Assembly: GCA_039105265.1 (NCBI GenBank)
Contig: JAPFFF010000002.1
Span: 9,486,001-9,550,000, forward strand
Length of the DNA stretch: 64,000 bases
Source: Tritrichomonas musculus
Lineage: Eukaryota > Parabasalia > Tritrichomonadida > Tritrichomonadidae
Direction of reading: 5' to 3'
A program made the translations under genes and the position numbers. The notes under the pieces are model-generated. The model saw nothing but the letters and a program-made list of their open reading frames with translations, ran no database searches and was not told the origin of the DNA. The number at the start of each line of letters is the position of its first letter. Position 1 is the first letter of the stretch. Shown here in pieces: positions 18,473-28,123 of this stretch.

Positions 18473-21142
18473 ATGATGTTCGACATAGATGAAGAAATTA
18501 TCAAGAGCCAAGTAAAAAATAAAGACTATAGAAATATGCTAGTGTTTATGTATGTAAACTGGACTAGTGTGACTGACACAAATAAAGAAATTATTCTTCG
18601 GAATATCATAGAAATTGCCAACAATTCTAAAAATTATGTAAAAGATGCCCAAGATAAACTACAAGAAATGTTGACTTTTTACAAAACTAGACCTAAAGGG
18701 AGTCAACGCCAGAAAGCTGATTTAGCAAAAATATTAGAGTCAAAAGCAAAATATTTTCAAGATATATCTTCATATGTGAAACCTACATCATATGTAAAAC
18801 TTAATATTCCTAACAAAACCAAACAAAAGAAACCTCCCCTAATTAATATTGTTGATGATGATGATGATACTGCTGAACTTAAAATAGAAGAGGAAGAAGA
18901 ACCCGAGTCTGATAAACATTATTACAGAAACAGATATAATGAAGATTTATCTACGCTTACTAATATAATTGTACTTGAAAAAAATGTTGCAGATTCACTT
19001 TTGTTATACTACAGAATTGCAGATGATCCTGATAAATATCCTTTATTCAACAAAAAGGATACAAAGCAAATTAGGTCTCTTGTAGAAACTTTGACAAAGA
19101 ATATTGATTCTAATAATAGAAACTCTGACAAGATTGCTGGGCTTGTGGAAGATTTGATGAAATTCGAAAATCAAAGAAGACAAACAAATATAGAAACTGT
19201 GAGCAAGCTTGCTGAAATTGACAAACAAAACTTACAAAACATGAGTAATGAAGAAAAAGAAAGGTTAGTAAACTCATATAATAAATCTTCTGCTGTAGAT
19301 GCTGCACAGCTTCGTAAATTTGGTTTGTTAAATGAAAATTTCACAGAAGAGAATCTCTATAGTTATTACAATCGTGCTTGCTCTCCAAAAGATGATTCTG
19401 ATACCAGAGTAAGAAATCTTGTTTTACAGTTGCATGCTGCTATTCGTGAGACAAACATTTTTGATTCTACTACAGAACCTAAGAATAAAGAGCAACTCCA
19501 AAACTTATTAAAGTATATTTCCGAGAACGGAGATCGAGAAATCTTTTACAATATGAATAGCGATGACAATGAAAATGAATATTTTTTAGAACCTAAAACC
19601 ATGTCACGAGAGGAAGTTATAGTATATAGTGATGATGATGAAATTGATAATGATGATGAACTTAACAATCTAAATTCATCTATAGCAGCCTATAGAAATC
19701 CACGTAAAGGAGGAAAAAAGTTAGAAGACCAAGAAGTAACATTTGCTGATAATGTTACTAAAAGATTTAAACCTTATGGTGAATTTAATCGTGAAAATAC
19801 TTATATGCCAGATAAGGATTTTACAGAAGATTTGTTGAAGAAACCTAAAAGAACTGTAGGTCAAAGAAAAAATAGAGATGTAAAAGATATACCAGATAAA
19901 CTCAAAAGTTCTTTCAAAATAGCAAAATTATCAGGAGACGGGGATGTTTCCTTTTACAATCAACAATTATTAGATATCATCATCAATGGTAATTTCCGTA
20001 TAAAGTATATACCGAACGCAGCTACACGAGATTTAGCACAAGAATATGCTTATAATCATGTAGATGATTCTGGACAACCTCGCTACAGGCTTCTTCCACC
20101 AAACACAAAAGATCCTAACGGAGTTAATATTACAGATTTGAATGGAGATTTAGTTGATGATATTGTACTTGTAGATAAACGTGGAGTACCAAGAATTATT
20201 AACGGATATAAGATTGTTCGTGCTAGTCCATATAAGAAAGTATGGAAATCACAATTTAGATCACGTGAAGCTAGAAAAGAAACTCCATTTAATGTTTGGC
20301 TAGCAGCACAATTTGAAAAGTCTATCGACAACGTTGATTGGGCCAAAGGTGAATATAAACTTAAAGAAACAGAAGAAATGCAAAAATATACAGATCATTA
20401 TACGAAATTAGGCTTAGGAAAACCAAGAATAAGCAAAAGACTGTCTCCTAGCTCATACTGGGCATCTATTTTCTCTCATATCTGGAAGTTCTTTTGGGAT
20501 GTAGCTTATCCAGAATACAAATCTGTAATCAGGCTTCTAAATTATCTAGGTTTATCAAATGCTATGTACATTATTGTTGTTGATCTTGGTGTCAAACGTG
20601 AAGTAGAAGCAAAAGAATTTAACAGTAAAAAATTAACTTACCCTGCTTGGGTAAATTACAAACGAGATCACAAAGCAGCTTATAATGAAAGAGCAGGACC
20701 GAAAACCGTAAAAATAGGATCAGATTATATAAATCCTATCATAGATATCAAGACAGGAGAAATTCAAGTAGAAAATCTTGAAAAGAGTAATAAAACTCAT
20801 GCTGCTTTCATTAGAATTCTAGAAAGATTATTCCTATTGGTTTTTGCAGAAATACTCATGTTAGGTGAGAAACCTGGACGAGAAGCTATACAGGAACTTA
20901 TACAAGAACAAGTTTTGTCTGCAGCACCAAAAGAAATTAAAGAAAACAAAGATTTCTATACAAAACGTCTAACAGCTATTGTAGATAAACTTTATGGTAG
21001 TGGTAGTGGATACGCAAATTATAAAGACCAGTACAAGAAACAACAAATAGAACGTAAGAGTGAAGTTCATCACTATGATATCAAAACCAAAGATGCTCTT
21101 TCAAGTGACGATAATGATAATGATGATGAAGATGAAGCTTAA
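18473..21142 (+). CDS. Large acidic Polinton protein, probably structural, 889 aa
   Basis: I do not recognise a named family. The N-terminal half is helical and highly charged with Asp runs (near residues 124-130 and 385-395). Residues ~545-575 contain ITDLNGDLVDDIVLVDKRGV, an Asp-rich turn like calcium-binding FG-GAP or EF-type loops. Residues ~630-800 form a more hydrophobic globular region with many Trp and Tyr (SSYWASIFSHIWKFFWDVAY) and one possible membrane-associating helix near 775-795. The C-terminus is acidic. Its size and place among the capsid genes suggest a large internal virion or core protein; this is inference. Confidence 0.7.
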   Translation: MMFDIDEEIIKSQVKNKDYRNMLVFMYVNWTSVTDTNKEIILRNIIEIANNSKNYVKDAQDKLQEMLTFYKTRPKGSQRQKADLAKILESKAKYFQDISSYVKPTSYVKLNIPNKTKQKKPPLINIVDDDDDTAELKIEEEEEPESDKHYYRNRYNEDLSTLTNIIVLEKNVADSLLLYYRIADDPDKYPLFNKKDTKQIRSLVETLTKNIDSNNRNSDKIAGLVEDLMKFENQRRQTNIETVSKLAEIDKQNLQNMSNEEKERLVNSYNKSSAVDAAQLRKFGLLNENFTEENLYSYYNRACSPKDDSDTRVRNLVLQLHAAIRETNIFDSTTEPKNKEQLQNLLKYISENGDREIFYNMNSDDNENEYFLEPKTMSREEVIVYSDDDEIDNDDELNNLNSSIAAYRNPRKGGKKLEDQEVTFADNVTKRFKPYGEFNRENTYMPDKDFTEDLLKKPKRTVGQRKNRDVKDIPDKLKSSFKIAKLSGDGDVSFYNQQLLDIIINGNFRIKYIPNAATRDLAQEYAYNHVDDSGQPRYRLLPPNTKDPNGVNITDLNGDLVDDIVLVDKRGVPRIINGYKIVRASPYKKVWKSQFRSREARKETPFNVWLAAQFEKSIDNVDWAKGEYKLKETEEMQKYTDHYTKLGLGKPRISKRLSPSSYWASIFSHIWKFFWDVAYPEYKSVIRLLNYLGLSNAMYIIVVDLGVKREVEAKEFNSKKLTYPAWVNYKRDHKAAYNERAGPKTVKIGSDYINPIIDIKTGEIQVENLEKSNKTHAAFIRILERLFLLVFAEILMLGEKPGREAIQELIQEQVLSAAPKEIKENKDFYTKRLTAIVDKLYGSGSGYANYKDQYKKQQIERKSEVHHYDIKTKDALSSDDNDNDDEDEA

Positions 21143-21280
21143 ATATTTAAAATAGAATCGTCGATTTCAGATGGGGATAGAACTTTTTTATTTTTGGTTT
21201 GTCTTCTTTTAGGTTCAGCTCGGTCCTCTGTCCCTCGCAGATTCTCATCTTTTACAATTCTCATACTTGCAGTATATGTT

Positions 21281-22570
21281 TTATTTAAATTTGGTAGGTG
21301 GGAAAATTTGTTTTGAGCTCGAGCTTTGTGGCTGTTGTTGTTGTGGTTGTTGTTGTTGTTGTTGTTTTGGTTGTTGTTGGGGTTTCGGTGCTGGTGCTGG
21401 TTTATCATCATCCATAACAAGATAGCCATATTGAATTTCCACAGGCTCACTATCACTATCACTATCACTAGGATAAACTTTCTTTTCTTTCAGATTCTCA
21501 TTATGTGCTCTTCTTATTCTATCTCTAACAAGCTTTGTAGATTTTGGTATAATTTCTTTTTTCTTACCAACTGTCTTTTTTTTTGGTACTGGGGGTTTTG
21601 GGGGTTTTGGTACTTGAGTCGAACGTGCGTGATATAGAGGTAATGCTAGCCTCTGTTGATAAGGATGATTGTCAAATATTAAAGATTCATTTGGATCAAT
21701 ATCAAGTTCTGTTTTTTCTGTTGGAAAGTCATGTAAATTTGTATTTACATTAGCATTCTGTCTCTTATATATTATAGCTTTGTACCTACCCTCACCAACA
21801 AGATCATAAGGTTTGTTGTATATTATTTTTCCAGTTTGAATATCGAGCTTAGGAGCTTCATTGAATTTTCTTATTTCTTCTTGTCTCTTTTTATGATATT
21901 CAGCTTCTTTTTTCTTTTTCTTTTGTTCAGCCTTTTTCATTTGTTTTTCTTGTTCTTCTTTCTCTAATCTTCGTTTTTCTTTAAGTTCTGCTCTCTCTTG
22001 TGGAGATAAACAAGGAAATGTTGGAGGTTCTTGTGTACGAGCTCTATTATCCTGGTAACAGCAAAAATTATACCAGTGTTTTTGAGAATAATTTTTTGGT
22101 AAGATTTCTGGGTGAATTTGATCAACTTTTTGTGAAAGTTGGCTTACATACTTTTCTTTAATTTCATCATCACAATCAGGATCAAGTTTGAAAGGGTATA
22201 TGAACTCACTTGACTCTGTTAATTTACTTACAACTTTTATTTCTGCAAACTTTGGTTTGAAAGAATCAAGATTAAAAGCATATAATAATCTTGATTTACT
22301 ATAATCTATATCTCTATCTTTCATTAGAACAACAACCTCCCTTCCACAAATAAAACGTATAACAAGAATTATTGTTGGAAAATAGTCTTCTTCAAGTTTG
22401 ATATAGTAGCATGGATATGTGTCTATTACAGCTTGTCCTTTGCTCAAGCACATTTTTGGTAATTCATATTTTATTGGAAAGGCGTATATCACATATCCTT
22501 TTGTACTAACAGCGAGTGTAGAATAATTTACATCATCACATACTATTTCTTTTCCTGGTCTGACAGACAT
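21281..22570 (-). CDS. Polinton protein with beta-rich head and Pro/Gln-rich tail, ~429 aa
   Basis: Start taken at ATG 22570 (MSVRPGKEIV), two bases after the stop of the gene at 22573, so the two are translationally close. Residues 1-~170 are beta-rich with several Cys. About 185-240 is a strongly charged coiled coil (EKEEQEKQMKKAEQKKKKKE). Then come a Pro/Lys-rich linker, an acidic SDSDSDSEP stretch and a Gln/Pro tract. It could be a minor capsid (penton) protein with a disordered tail, a role otherwise unassigned here, but no penton motif was recognised. Confidence 0.65.
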   Translation of the reverse strand: MSVRPGKEIVCDDVNYSTLAVSTKGYVIYAFPIKYELPKMCLSKGQAVIDTYPCYYIKLEEDYFPTIILVIRFICGREVVVLMKDRDIDYSKSRLLYAFNLDSFKPKFAEIKVVSKLTESSEFIYPFKLDPDCDDEIKEKYVSQLSQKVDQIHPEILPKNYSQKHWYNFCCYQDNRARTQEPPTFPCLSPQERAELKEKRRLEKEEQEKQMKKAEQKKKKKEAEYHKKRQEEIRKFNEAPKLDIQTGKIIYNKPYDLVGEGRYKAIIYKRQNANVNTNLHDFPTEKTELDIDPNESLIFDNHPYQQRLALPLYHARSTQVPKPPKPPVPKKKTVGKKKEIIPKSTKLVRDRIRRAHNENLKEKKVYPSDSDSDSEPVEIQYGYLVMDDDKPAPAPKPQQQPKQQQQQQPQQQQPQSSSSKQIFPPTKFK

Positions 22571-22572
22571 TT

Positions 22573-22902
22573 CTAATAAATAAGAAGACAACTTAGTATG
22601 AATGCAGAAGGTACAATATCATTTCCGTAAAGATCTGTGAACCAGATTTTGTAATTTCGTTCATGTCCAAGAAACAAATATTTTCTATATTTGGTTTGTC
22701 TTCTGTTGGCCAACATTATAAAATTATCACAGTAACCATATTGCTGAACTATATTACTGTGCACCATCAAATCTCCAACAAGAGTATCTTTCACTATTGC
22801 ACCTACATACTGAACTACGATATACCTTTTGTTTCTGCTGCTTACAAATTCTAGAGGAAGCTGAAAATCTTTATCTTGTGTATGGAAATATTGTTTTGGC
22901 AT
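22573..22902 (-). CDS. Small Polinton protein, 109 aa
   Basis: Starts MPKQYFHTQDKDFQLPLEFV; mostly beta-strand pattern with clusters of Tyr and Val (RYIVVQYVGAIV). No family recognised. It sits between the integrase (3 bases away) and the Pro/Gln-rich gene (2 bases away), a tight three-gene block on the minus strand. Confidence 0.65.
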   Translation of the reverse strand: MPKQYFHTQDKDFQLPLEFVSSRNKRYIVVQYVGAIVKDTLVGDLMVHSNIVQQYGYCDNFIMLANRRQTKYRKYLFLGHERNYKIWFTDLYGNDIVPSAFILSCLLIY

Positions 22903-22905
22903 TTA

Positions 22906-24042
22906 TTACAAACCAAAGTACAATTTATAATCTGTACCAAGTTTATCATAGTTATCAGCAACTTTCTTGGTATATGCAATAGGAACTTGTGCTAGTTTAT
23001 TATTTTGAAGTTTACAAATGACATTACCATTAGAGTATGCTAAGAAAGTTGCAATTTCATTAAAGACTCTTCTACGTTTATCAAATTTCTTTTCAGTCTT
23101 GCCATAATCAACATGAACAAGAATTATATTTCCTTTCTTGTATGTTAGTAGACCTTTGTGCTTCTGTTTCTGCTGTATCTCCTGTAATTTGCTTCTCATC
23201 ATTCTTATATATCTCCATTCAAGGTCAGTATTATTTTGCATTTGTGCAGGTGTATAGTAAATATATTTTCCTGGTAACTTTACTTCTGTTTCATCTTCGT
23301 CAGTATAATTGTAGTTTCTTAGTCTTAAGGATCTATGAGGAGTATTATTATAGTAGAGTACCATTTGCTGCATAAAATTGTTGTTTGCTATTTTTGTGTC
23401 GTTTGCACCAAAAGAATTTCGTAAAGTTCGTATTACAGAGTCTACAGTCTTATGGGCGAGAGCAAATGGAGAAGAATTTACTACAAATTTTATTCTGTAT
23501 ACTGACCAAGATTTAATAGAATTTACATCAAATTCGTCATTGTATGTTGGCAATATTTTCTTTAGTATTCCTGTGTTATGATTGTTAATAATTTCCTCTA
23601 GTATTTTATCCTTACCTCTCAAGTTACTTTCACGAACAATATTGTGAATTGCAGGAACAAATGAAACAGAATCATCTTCTAACCTAAGAGCAATAATATC
23701 ATTCTTCACAGCAAGCAAACTTTTCTCTCCATCACACTTGATAGTAACAATATTTACATCATATTTCACAATAATATTTACAATTTCCTCTGATAACGTT
23801 CCTGCTTTTCGATTTTCTATTGGCTCTACTATCAAGAATCTTGTATTAACGTTAATCATGACAAGGTAAATAGTGTTCTTCACAAACATTAAATCTACTT
23901 CCCAGCAACCAGGTTCGTTACTAAAATTAGGTTTCATATACTGGGCGCAGGATTTAAGTCTATAATCTTGTACATATGGTTCTTTGGGGATGTTGTGAAA
24001 TTCAAAATACTTGTACTTACTACTAAATGGGTATTTTAACAT
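22906..24042 (-). CDS. Polinton rve-type integrase, ~378 aa
   Basis: Start taken at ATG 24042. The catalytic core shows the rve fold: EVDLMFVKNTIYLVMINVNT with the first Asp, NIVTIKCDGEKSLLA with the second Asp, then FALAHKTVDSVIRTLRNSFG at the acidic third position, and the downstream YYNNTPHRSLR box common to Polinton and retroviral-type integrases. A C-terminal chromo/SH3-like region (KGNIILVHVDYGKTEKKFDK) follows. It catalyses insertion of the linear element and makes the 6-bp target duplication seen at both ends. A promoter-like motif lies ~55 bases upstream. Confidence 0.9.
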   Translation of the reverse strand: MLKYPFSSKYKYFEFHNIPKEPYVQDYRLKSCAQYMKPNFSNEPGCWEVDLMFVKNTIYLVMINVNTRFLIVEPIENRKAGTLSEEIVNIIVKYDVNIVTIKCDGEKSLLAVKNDIIALRLEDDSVSFVPAIHNIVRESNLRGKDKILEEIINNHNTGILKKILPTYNDEFDVNSIKSWSVYRIKFVVNSSPFALAHKTVDSVIRTLRNSFGANDTKIANNNFMQQMVLYYNNTPHRSLRLRNYNYTDEDETEVKLPGKYIYYTPAQMQNNTDLEWRYIRMMRSKLQEIQQKQKHKGLLTYKKGNIILVHVDYGKTEKKFDKRRRVFNEIATFLAYSNGNVICKLQNNKLAQVPIAYTKKVADNYDKLGTDYKLYFGL

Positions 24043-24094
24043 GAGAGTTTTTAATGAAAACAATATTGTGAGTTAAGGTTGAGGGGGGAAAAAC

Positions 24095-24116
24095 AAAAAT
24101 AAGGTGAAAGTTTTTT
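24095..24116 (-). promoter_or_regulatory. Polinton promoter-like motif, integrase
   Basis: On the minus strand this reads AAAAAACTTTCACCTTATTT followed by T-rich sequence, matching the motif before the polymerase, HNH and small-protein genes. It overlaps the stop of the KilA-N gene. Confidence 0.5.
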
Positions 24117-24870
24117 ATTCAGACATACTCTTAAAATATGAATCTACAAGCTCGTGTAATCGTGGAAGGCAGGAAACTCGAATCACAACGACAAAACCAG
24201 AAACTTTAACATCATTTTCTCCAAAATTCTTCTTTATAATTTCTTTTATATCTTGGTTTGGACTCATAGATATAGGAAGATTATTTTTATAGTACCAACA
24301 TTCTTCTTCATTGTGAAGATGATTATAGACAACTCTGAAATTATGTTTGTTTCTTCGTACTAGGTGCAATCTTACAAATTCTCTATTGTCAGGAATAATT
24401 TCTTTCCAAATTAAATATCTGTAATCATGTTTGTGATCTCGAGGAACAGCGCGAGGTAAAAGTTCATCTATTTTTGTTTGTTGTTGTTGTCGTTCTCTTT
24501 CAAACACAGAATCTAGAAGTTTCATGATATAGTAAGAATATCGTGGAGAACACCAAATTGCAACATGATTTACAAGAATTCTATGAACATAATACCCACG
24601 TAGACCATTAGGCAAATCTTCACGTTTTTCATATATATTTTTCGACCCGGAGAAATCTCCGACTCGCCTTATTTCTTCCAAAAGTTCTTGTGTTGAAGAA
24701 TTTCTATACCAATCTGAAGCTTGTTTCTTAGATTGACAAGCTTCTATTATACTTTGCATTTGATAGAAATCATCTTTGATAGAGTGTATAATTCTCAAAT
24801 GTACATTATACTGCAAATATTCGTAATCTTCATTTATAGCTTCTACAGTAGTGTTGTTGTTTGTGTTCAT
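24115..24870 (-). CDS. KilA-N domain protein in the Polinton, 251 aa
   Basis: Residues ~45-125 fit the KilA-N DNA-binding domain of large DNA viruses and phages: ASDWYRNSSTQELLEEI, then GYYVHRILVNHVAIWCSPRY with the hallmark H-x-A-x-W-x-S-P-x-[FY]. A Gln-rich linker follows, and residues ~140-250 carry a second basic region (YRYLIWKEIIPDNREFVRLH) like the accessory domain often paired with KilA-N. Probable transcription or replication regulator of the element. It lies between capsid and integrase on the same strand. Confidence 0.8.
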   Translation of the reverse strand: MNTNNNTTVEAINEDYEYLQYNVHLRIIHSIKDDFYQMQSIIEACQSKKQASDWYRNSSTQELLEEIRRVGDFSGSKNIYEKREDLPNGLRGYYVHRILVNHVAIWCSPRYSYYIMKLLDSVFERERQQQQTKIDELLPRAVPRDHKHDYRYLIWKEIIPDNREFVRLHLVRRNKHNFRVVYNHLHNEEECWYYKNNLPISMSPNQDIKEIIKKNFGENDVKVSGFVVVIRVSCLPRLHELVDSYFKSMSE

Positions 24871-24921
24871 GTTATGTGTGTAAAGGAGAAAAAAATAAAG
24901 TAAGAAAATTATTTTTGAATT

Positions 24922-26865
24922 TTACTGAACTTGACTTCCTTCTGGACTTTGATCATCAATGTAGACAAGTCCGTCGAGATTCATAAGGAAATAAGTATCT
25001 CTTGTCAACCACAATTGTGTGGGGCACGGATGAACGATATTGCCAGAAGGTTCAATAACATTGTAATAAGTATCATTCATTCCAGAAAAAATTGGCTGTC
25101 CCTGTATTTGAATTTGGATGTTGCCGTAACCTCCGTCTATACTATCAAAACAATAGCCGGCACTACTTCTTTCAGCTTGAATGTTGAAAACAAAACTACT
25201 AGCATCACTGAGAGTATTTTTATAGCGAGTACCATCAGCAGAGTTCTTTGGCATAGTCATACTATCTTCAAATTCTTTTGTACACTGTAGTGTAATAGCG
25301 TCTAAGTCTCCTGCTGTAAGTTGATTTTCAAAGAACCTTGCACCTATAGTAGAAACATTTTCATCAGGAAAATTCTTACCACCAATATTCAAATAGCAAT
25401 TTGAATAAACAGGATTTTCAAAAACTGTAAGATCATTATGATGTTTAGGAAACATGATAGAAAGTGTAGTAACATTTATAAGAGGAATATTGAGAGTAGA
25501 CTTAATTCCATTTGCTGCTGGCGCTATTGGAAAAGAATGATAATCTACTTTCTGCGATGGAATTATGATTCCCTTTGACAATATTTCTTCTATACCATGC
25601 CTAGTAGACTCACAAACACCAAATCCCTGCATGTTAGACTTACATAAGGTAATTGTCATTCTGTTTACAGTGAGGGTAGCAGACTGTGATATATAATGTG
25701 AACTTAATAATTTATTAGCTTCAGTTTTAGATACAAAATTAATAGAAACGTTACCAGCTGGGTGTTTCGATGAAGGTATACTACCATGCTGTTTAATATA
25801 ATGAGCTTTACATATTTCTTTATTATCTTCTGTCTTAGTTATTCCTAACTCTGTAAATTCTTCATCAGTATAGCTGAATAAAAATGTGAAAGTTTCAAGA
25901 AGATCATCTACCGGAATATTTGTTGAAGCTGGCGTGTATTTGTCTCTTAATTCATATTTTAATTGATATTTGGTTTTTTCAGGTTCAGGTTCAGGATCAG
26001 GTTTCTGGCCAGGACCTGGAATCACAGCTTCATTTCCAATTTGTGTAAATTGATGTTTGAGATGACCATGAACCGTAATTTGTTTAAGTTTATCAAGTTC
26101 CTCGGTACTTACACTTTCATTATCTTCAAGAAAAGCTTTTGTTTCGGCAACAGTGTAAGGATCTATAGCAGCCCAAACCAAACCTGCAGGAGTAACTTGG
26201 AATCTTATGGAAAGATCTCCTATGATACCATTTGGAAATAAATCAAAAGCCTGAAGTGCAAGAAGATCATCAAAAGGAACATTAAGATCGAAATCAACAG
26301 AAGTTTTACCATTTTCTTTGAAATTGTTGAGATTGACATATGTTCCTGCTACTGTTTGTGAGTATGAAGCTACATTTTCCCATAGGCTGTGAACAAATCT
26401 TCTTCGCTTCTTTTCTGTTTCTGGCTTAACTGCAGAATAGAGAAAACCTTCTCGCACACACTCATTTTGCTGATATCCGACATTGACATTATTATGTAAA
26501 ATTTCAAGTCTATCAAAAATCTGATTTGAAGATTTGAGTCCTACAAATAATTTATAAAAGTTGTTTGGATCATCTATCTGCTGTAGTTTGCTGAGATCAG
26601 TATTGAGCTGCAAATCAAGTTTGACATGAAAAGTTAAAAAACCTTTGTCAACATCACTTATAAAATGATCTGGGTGAGTAAGAGAAATTTGAGAATATTG
26701 TCCTTGGTGAAAGGGTGCAGGTTGATCGTGACAGTCAACAGTCCTAAAGGAAAAAGATCTAGTACCATCATTTTTATTAATCATAGATCTCATTTGTTCA
26801 AAAGTCTGAAGTACGTTTCCAGCTTCTATTTTATAATTGTGAGCTCGCTCGTTTCTGTATAACAT
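24922..26865 (-). CDS. Polinton major capsid protein (double jelly roll), 647 aa
   Basis: The N-terminal half shows the Polinton capsid pattern: FSFRTVDCHDQPAPFHQGQY, then FNVP-like VDFDLNVPFDDLLALQAFDL ending in FPNGIIGDLSIRF, the conserved strand pair of the first jelly roll. An inserted Pro/Glu/Lys linker (PGQKPDPEPEPEKTKYQLK) and a charged ~100-residue region separate this from the second half, which has repeated beta strands (VNRMTITLCKSNMQGFGV, GIKSTLNIPLINVTTLSIMF). Length fits Polinton capsids (600-700 aa). It diverges from the 84-aa gene at 26910, suggesting a late bidirectional promoter in the 44-base gap. Confidence 0.88.
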   Translation of the reverse strand: MLYRNERAHNYKIEAGNVLQTFEQMRSMINKNDGTRSFSFRTVDCHDQPAPFHQGQYSQISLTHPDHFISDVDKGFLTFHVKLDLQLNTDLSKLQQIDDPNNFYKLFVGLKSSNQIFDRLEILHNNVNVGYQQNECVREGFLYSAVKPETEKKRRRFVHSLWENVASYSQTVAGTYVNLNNFKENGKTSVDFDLNVPFDDLLALQAFDLFPNGIIGDLSIRFQVTPAGLVWAAIDPYTVAETKAFLEDNESVSTEELDKLKQITVHGHLKHQFTQIGNEAVIPGPGQKPDPEPEPEKTKYQLKYELRDKYTPASTNIPVDDLLETFTFLFSYTDEEFTELGITKTEDNKEICKAHYIKQHGSIPSSKHPAGNVSINFVSKTEANKLLSSHYISQSATLTVNRMTITLCKSNMQGFGVCESTRHGIEEILSKGIIIPSQKVDYHSFPIAPAANGIKSTLNIPLINVTTLSIMFPKHHNDLTVFENPVYSNCYLNIGGKNFPDENVSTIGARFFENQLTAGDLDAITLQCTKEFEDSMTMPKNSADGTRYKNTLSDASSFVFNIQAERSSAGYCFDSIDGGYGNIQIQIQGQPIFSGMNDTYYNVIEPSGNIVHPCPTQLWLTRDTYFLMNLDGLVYIDDQSPEGSQVQ

Positions 26866-26909
26866 TTGATAGCGAACAAAACTAGATATTTACTGAAAAA
26901 GAAATCAAA

Positions 26910-27164
26910 ATGGCAGCTGGGATTTGGAAGAAACTTAAAAATGCTGTGAAGAATGTTGGAGGAAAAATAAAAGATCTAGCAACAAAGGCTATTAAATCTA
27001 TACCTAAAGTCATAGACACAGGAAAGAAGATTTTTGATAAAGTTAAGCCCGCTTTAGAGTTCATACCTGGAGTAAATGGAATTGTAGATACTATTGACAA
27101 AGGTCTGAATTATGCTGACAAATTTGGAAAGATTGGAAAGTCTATCATAGATGAAGTTAAATAA
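26910..27164 (+). CDS. Small amphipathic helical Polinton protein, 84 aa
   Basis: MAAGIWKKLKNAVKNVGGKI begins a nearly continuous amphipathic, Lys-rich helical protein with Gly breaks (FIPGVNGIVDTIDKGL). The pattern recalls membrane-active small virion proteins such as adenovirus pVI-like peptides; the resemblance is in composition only. It starts 44 bases from the capsid gene on the opposite strand. Confidence 0.7.
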   Translation: MAAGIWKKLKNAVKNVGGKIKDLATKAIKSIPKVIDTGKKIFDKVKPALEFIPGVNGIVDTIDKGLNYADKFGKIGKSIIDEVK

Positions 27165-27204
27165 AAATAGATGTATATGTGTATATATTTTTGTGAGAAA
27201 ACAA

Positions 27205-27603
27205 ATGTCGGTACAAATATTAAACGAAATTCGTGATGATGTAAAATTATTTCACTCTCTAGAAGAATTTGATTTGTATTATCAGAAGAATAAAGAAAAA
27301 TTGGAAGGAAAGACAACTTGTATTTTGAATAAACTTTTCAAGATCGAGTTGCCTGATGGAAGTGTATATAGAATCACGAAGAAAAATTGTGGTTCAGGAA
27401 AAGGAAAGACTCTCACAGGAGAAATTTGTTTGAAGAAAATTCAACAGAAAGAAGATGAACAGCAGCAACTATGGGAAATTGCAATTGAGTCTGTAAAAGC
27501 TGATATTGCAAACATGAAAACAAAGATAGAGGAAATCAAAAATACTGTAAATTCTGTTGTGAAAGTTGTGAATGATATTCTGCAACAAGAACAAAAATAC
27601 TAG
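27205..27603 (+). CDS. Small Polinton protein with C-terminal coiled coil, 132 aa
   Basis: Start taken at ATG 27205 (MSVQILNEIRDDVKLFHSLE). The central part has strands and a basic GSGKGKTL loop; this resembles a P-loop in letters but lacks the context of a nucleotide-binding fold, so ATP binding is not claimed. The last ~55 residues form a coiled coil (ADIANMKTKIEEIKNTVNSV). No family recognised. Confidence 0.65.
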   Translation: MSVQILNEIRDDVKLFHSLEEFDLYYQKNKEKLEGKTTCILNKLFKIELPDGSVYRITKKNCGSGKGKTLTGEICLKKIQQKEDEQQQLWEIAIESVKADIANMKTKIEEIKNTVNSVVKVVNDILQQEQKY

Positions 27604-27612
27604 ATTTTGAGT

Positions 27613-27852
27613 TTAGAAATTATTTTTAGTTACCACGCTGTGGTTTAGAGAGAGCATATGAAAGTTTAAAGGTTGTGCTGTTTTTGGTGGAAGTTCATGA
27701 TTTATACTACCTTTTTCTTCAAACTTCTTTACTGTTGGTGCGGAATTCTTTCTTGTTCTTTCTTTTTGTTGTTTTAGTCTCTGTCTGTCAAAATAATTTT
27801 GATGTTTGCTATCGTGCAATGTTCTTCGTCTCTCAAAACAATTTTCACTCAT
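27613..27852 (-). CDS. Small basic Polinton protein, 79 aa
   Basis: Starts MSENCFERRRTLHDSKHQNY; strongly basic N-terminus, no hydrophobic segment. It is head to head with the gene at 27868 (15 bases between starts) and lies within 10 bases of the end of the previous gene, consistent with a real compact gene. Function unknown. Confidence 0.5.
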   Translation of the reverse strand: MSENCFERRRTLHDSKHQNYFDRQRLKQQKERTRKNSAPTVKKFEEKGSINHELPPKTAQPLNFHMLSLNHSVVTKNNF

Positions 27853-27867
27853 TTATTTGTATTGAAA

Positions 27868-28098
27868 ATGGCAGATCTAAATGAGTATAAGCGTGAAATT
27901 CCTACTCTGAAACAAATAAAGCGAAATTTGAAAGAAAGAGTATATGACACAAAACAGCATCTAAACAATATCAAGACAGGTATGCTTGGCAGTAACGGTC
28001 TTGCAATAAGAGAAAGTTTGATAGAAGATATAAATTCTCTCAAGGAAAAGGTAGCAAAGCTGGAATCAGAACTTAGAGACTTAACAAAAGGGGAGTAA
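27868..28098 (+). CDS. Small coiled-coil Polinton protein, 76 aa
   Basis: Start at ATG 27868 (MADLNEYKREIPTLKQIKRN). Two helical charged stretches separated by GMLGSNGL; the second is a heptad coiled coil (INSLKEKVAKLESELRDL). Probably a small virion or scaffolding component; function is inference. Confidence 0.65.
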   Translation: MADLNEYKREIPTLKQIKRNLKERVYDTKQHLNNIKTGMLGSNGLAIRESLIEDINSLKEKVAKLESELRDLTKGE

Positions 28099-28123
28099 AA
28101 ATTGTTTTAACAAGAGTGAAATA

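Noticed and set aside
27360-27420. GSGKGKT in the 132-aa Polinton protein as a Walker A motif
   Set aside because: No hydrophobic strand before it, no Walker B, and the protein is too small and coiled-coil; the true ATPase is at 28881.
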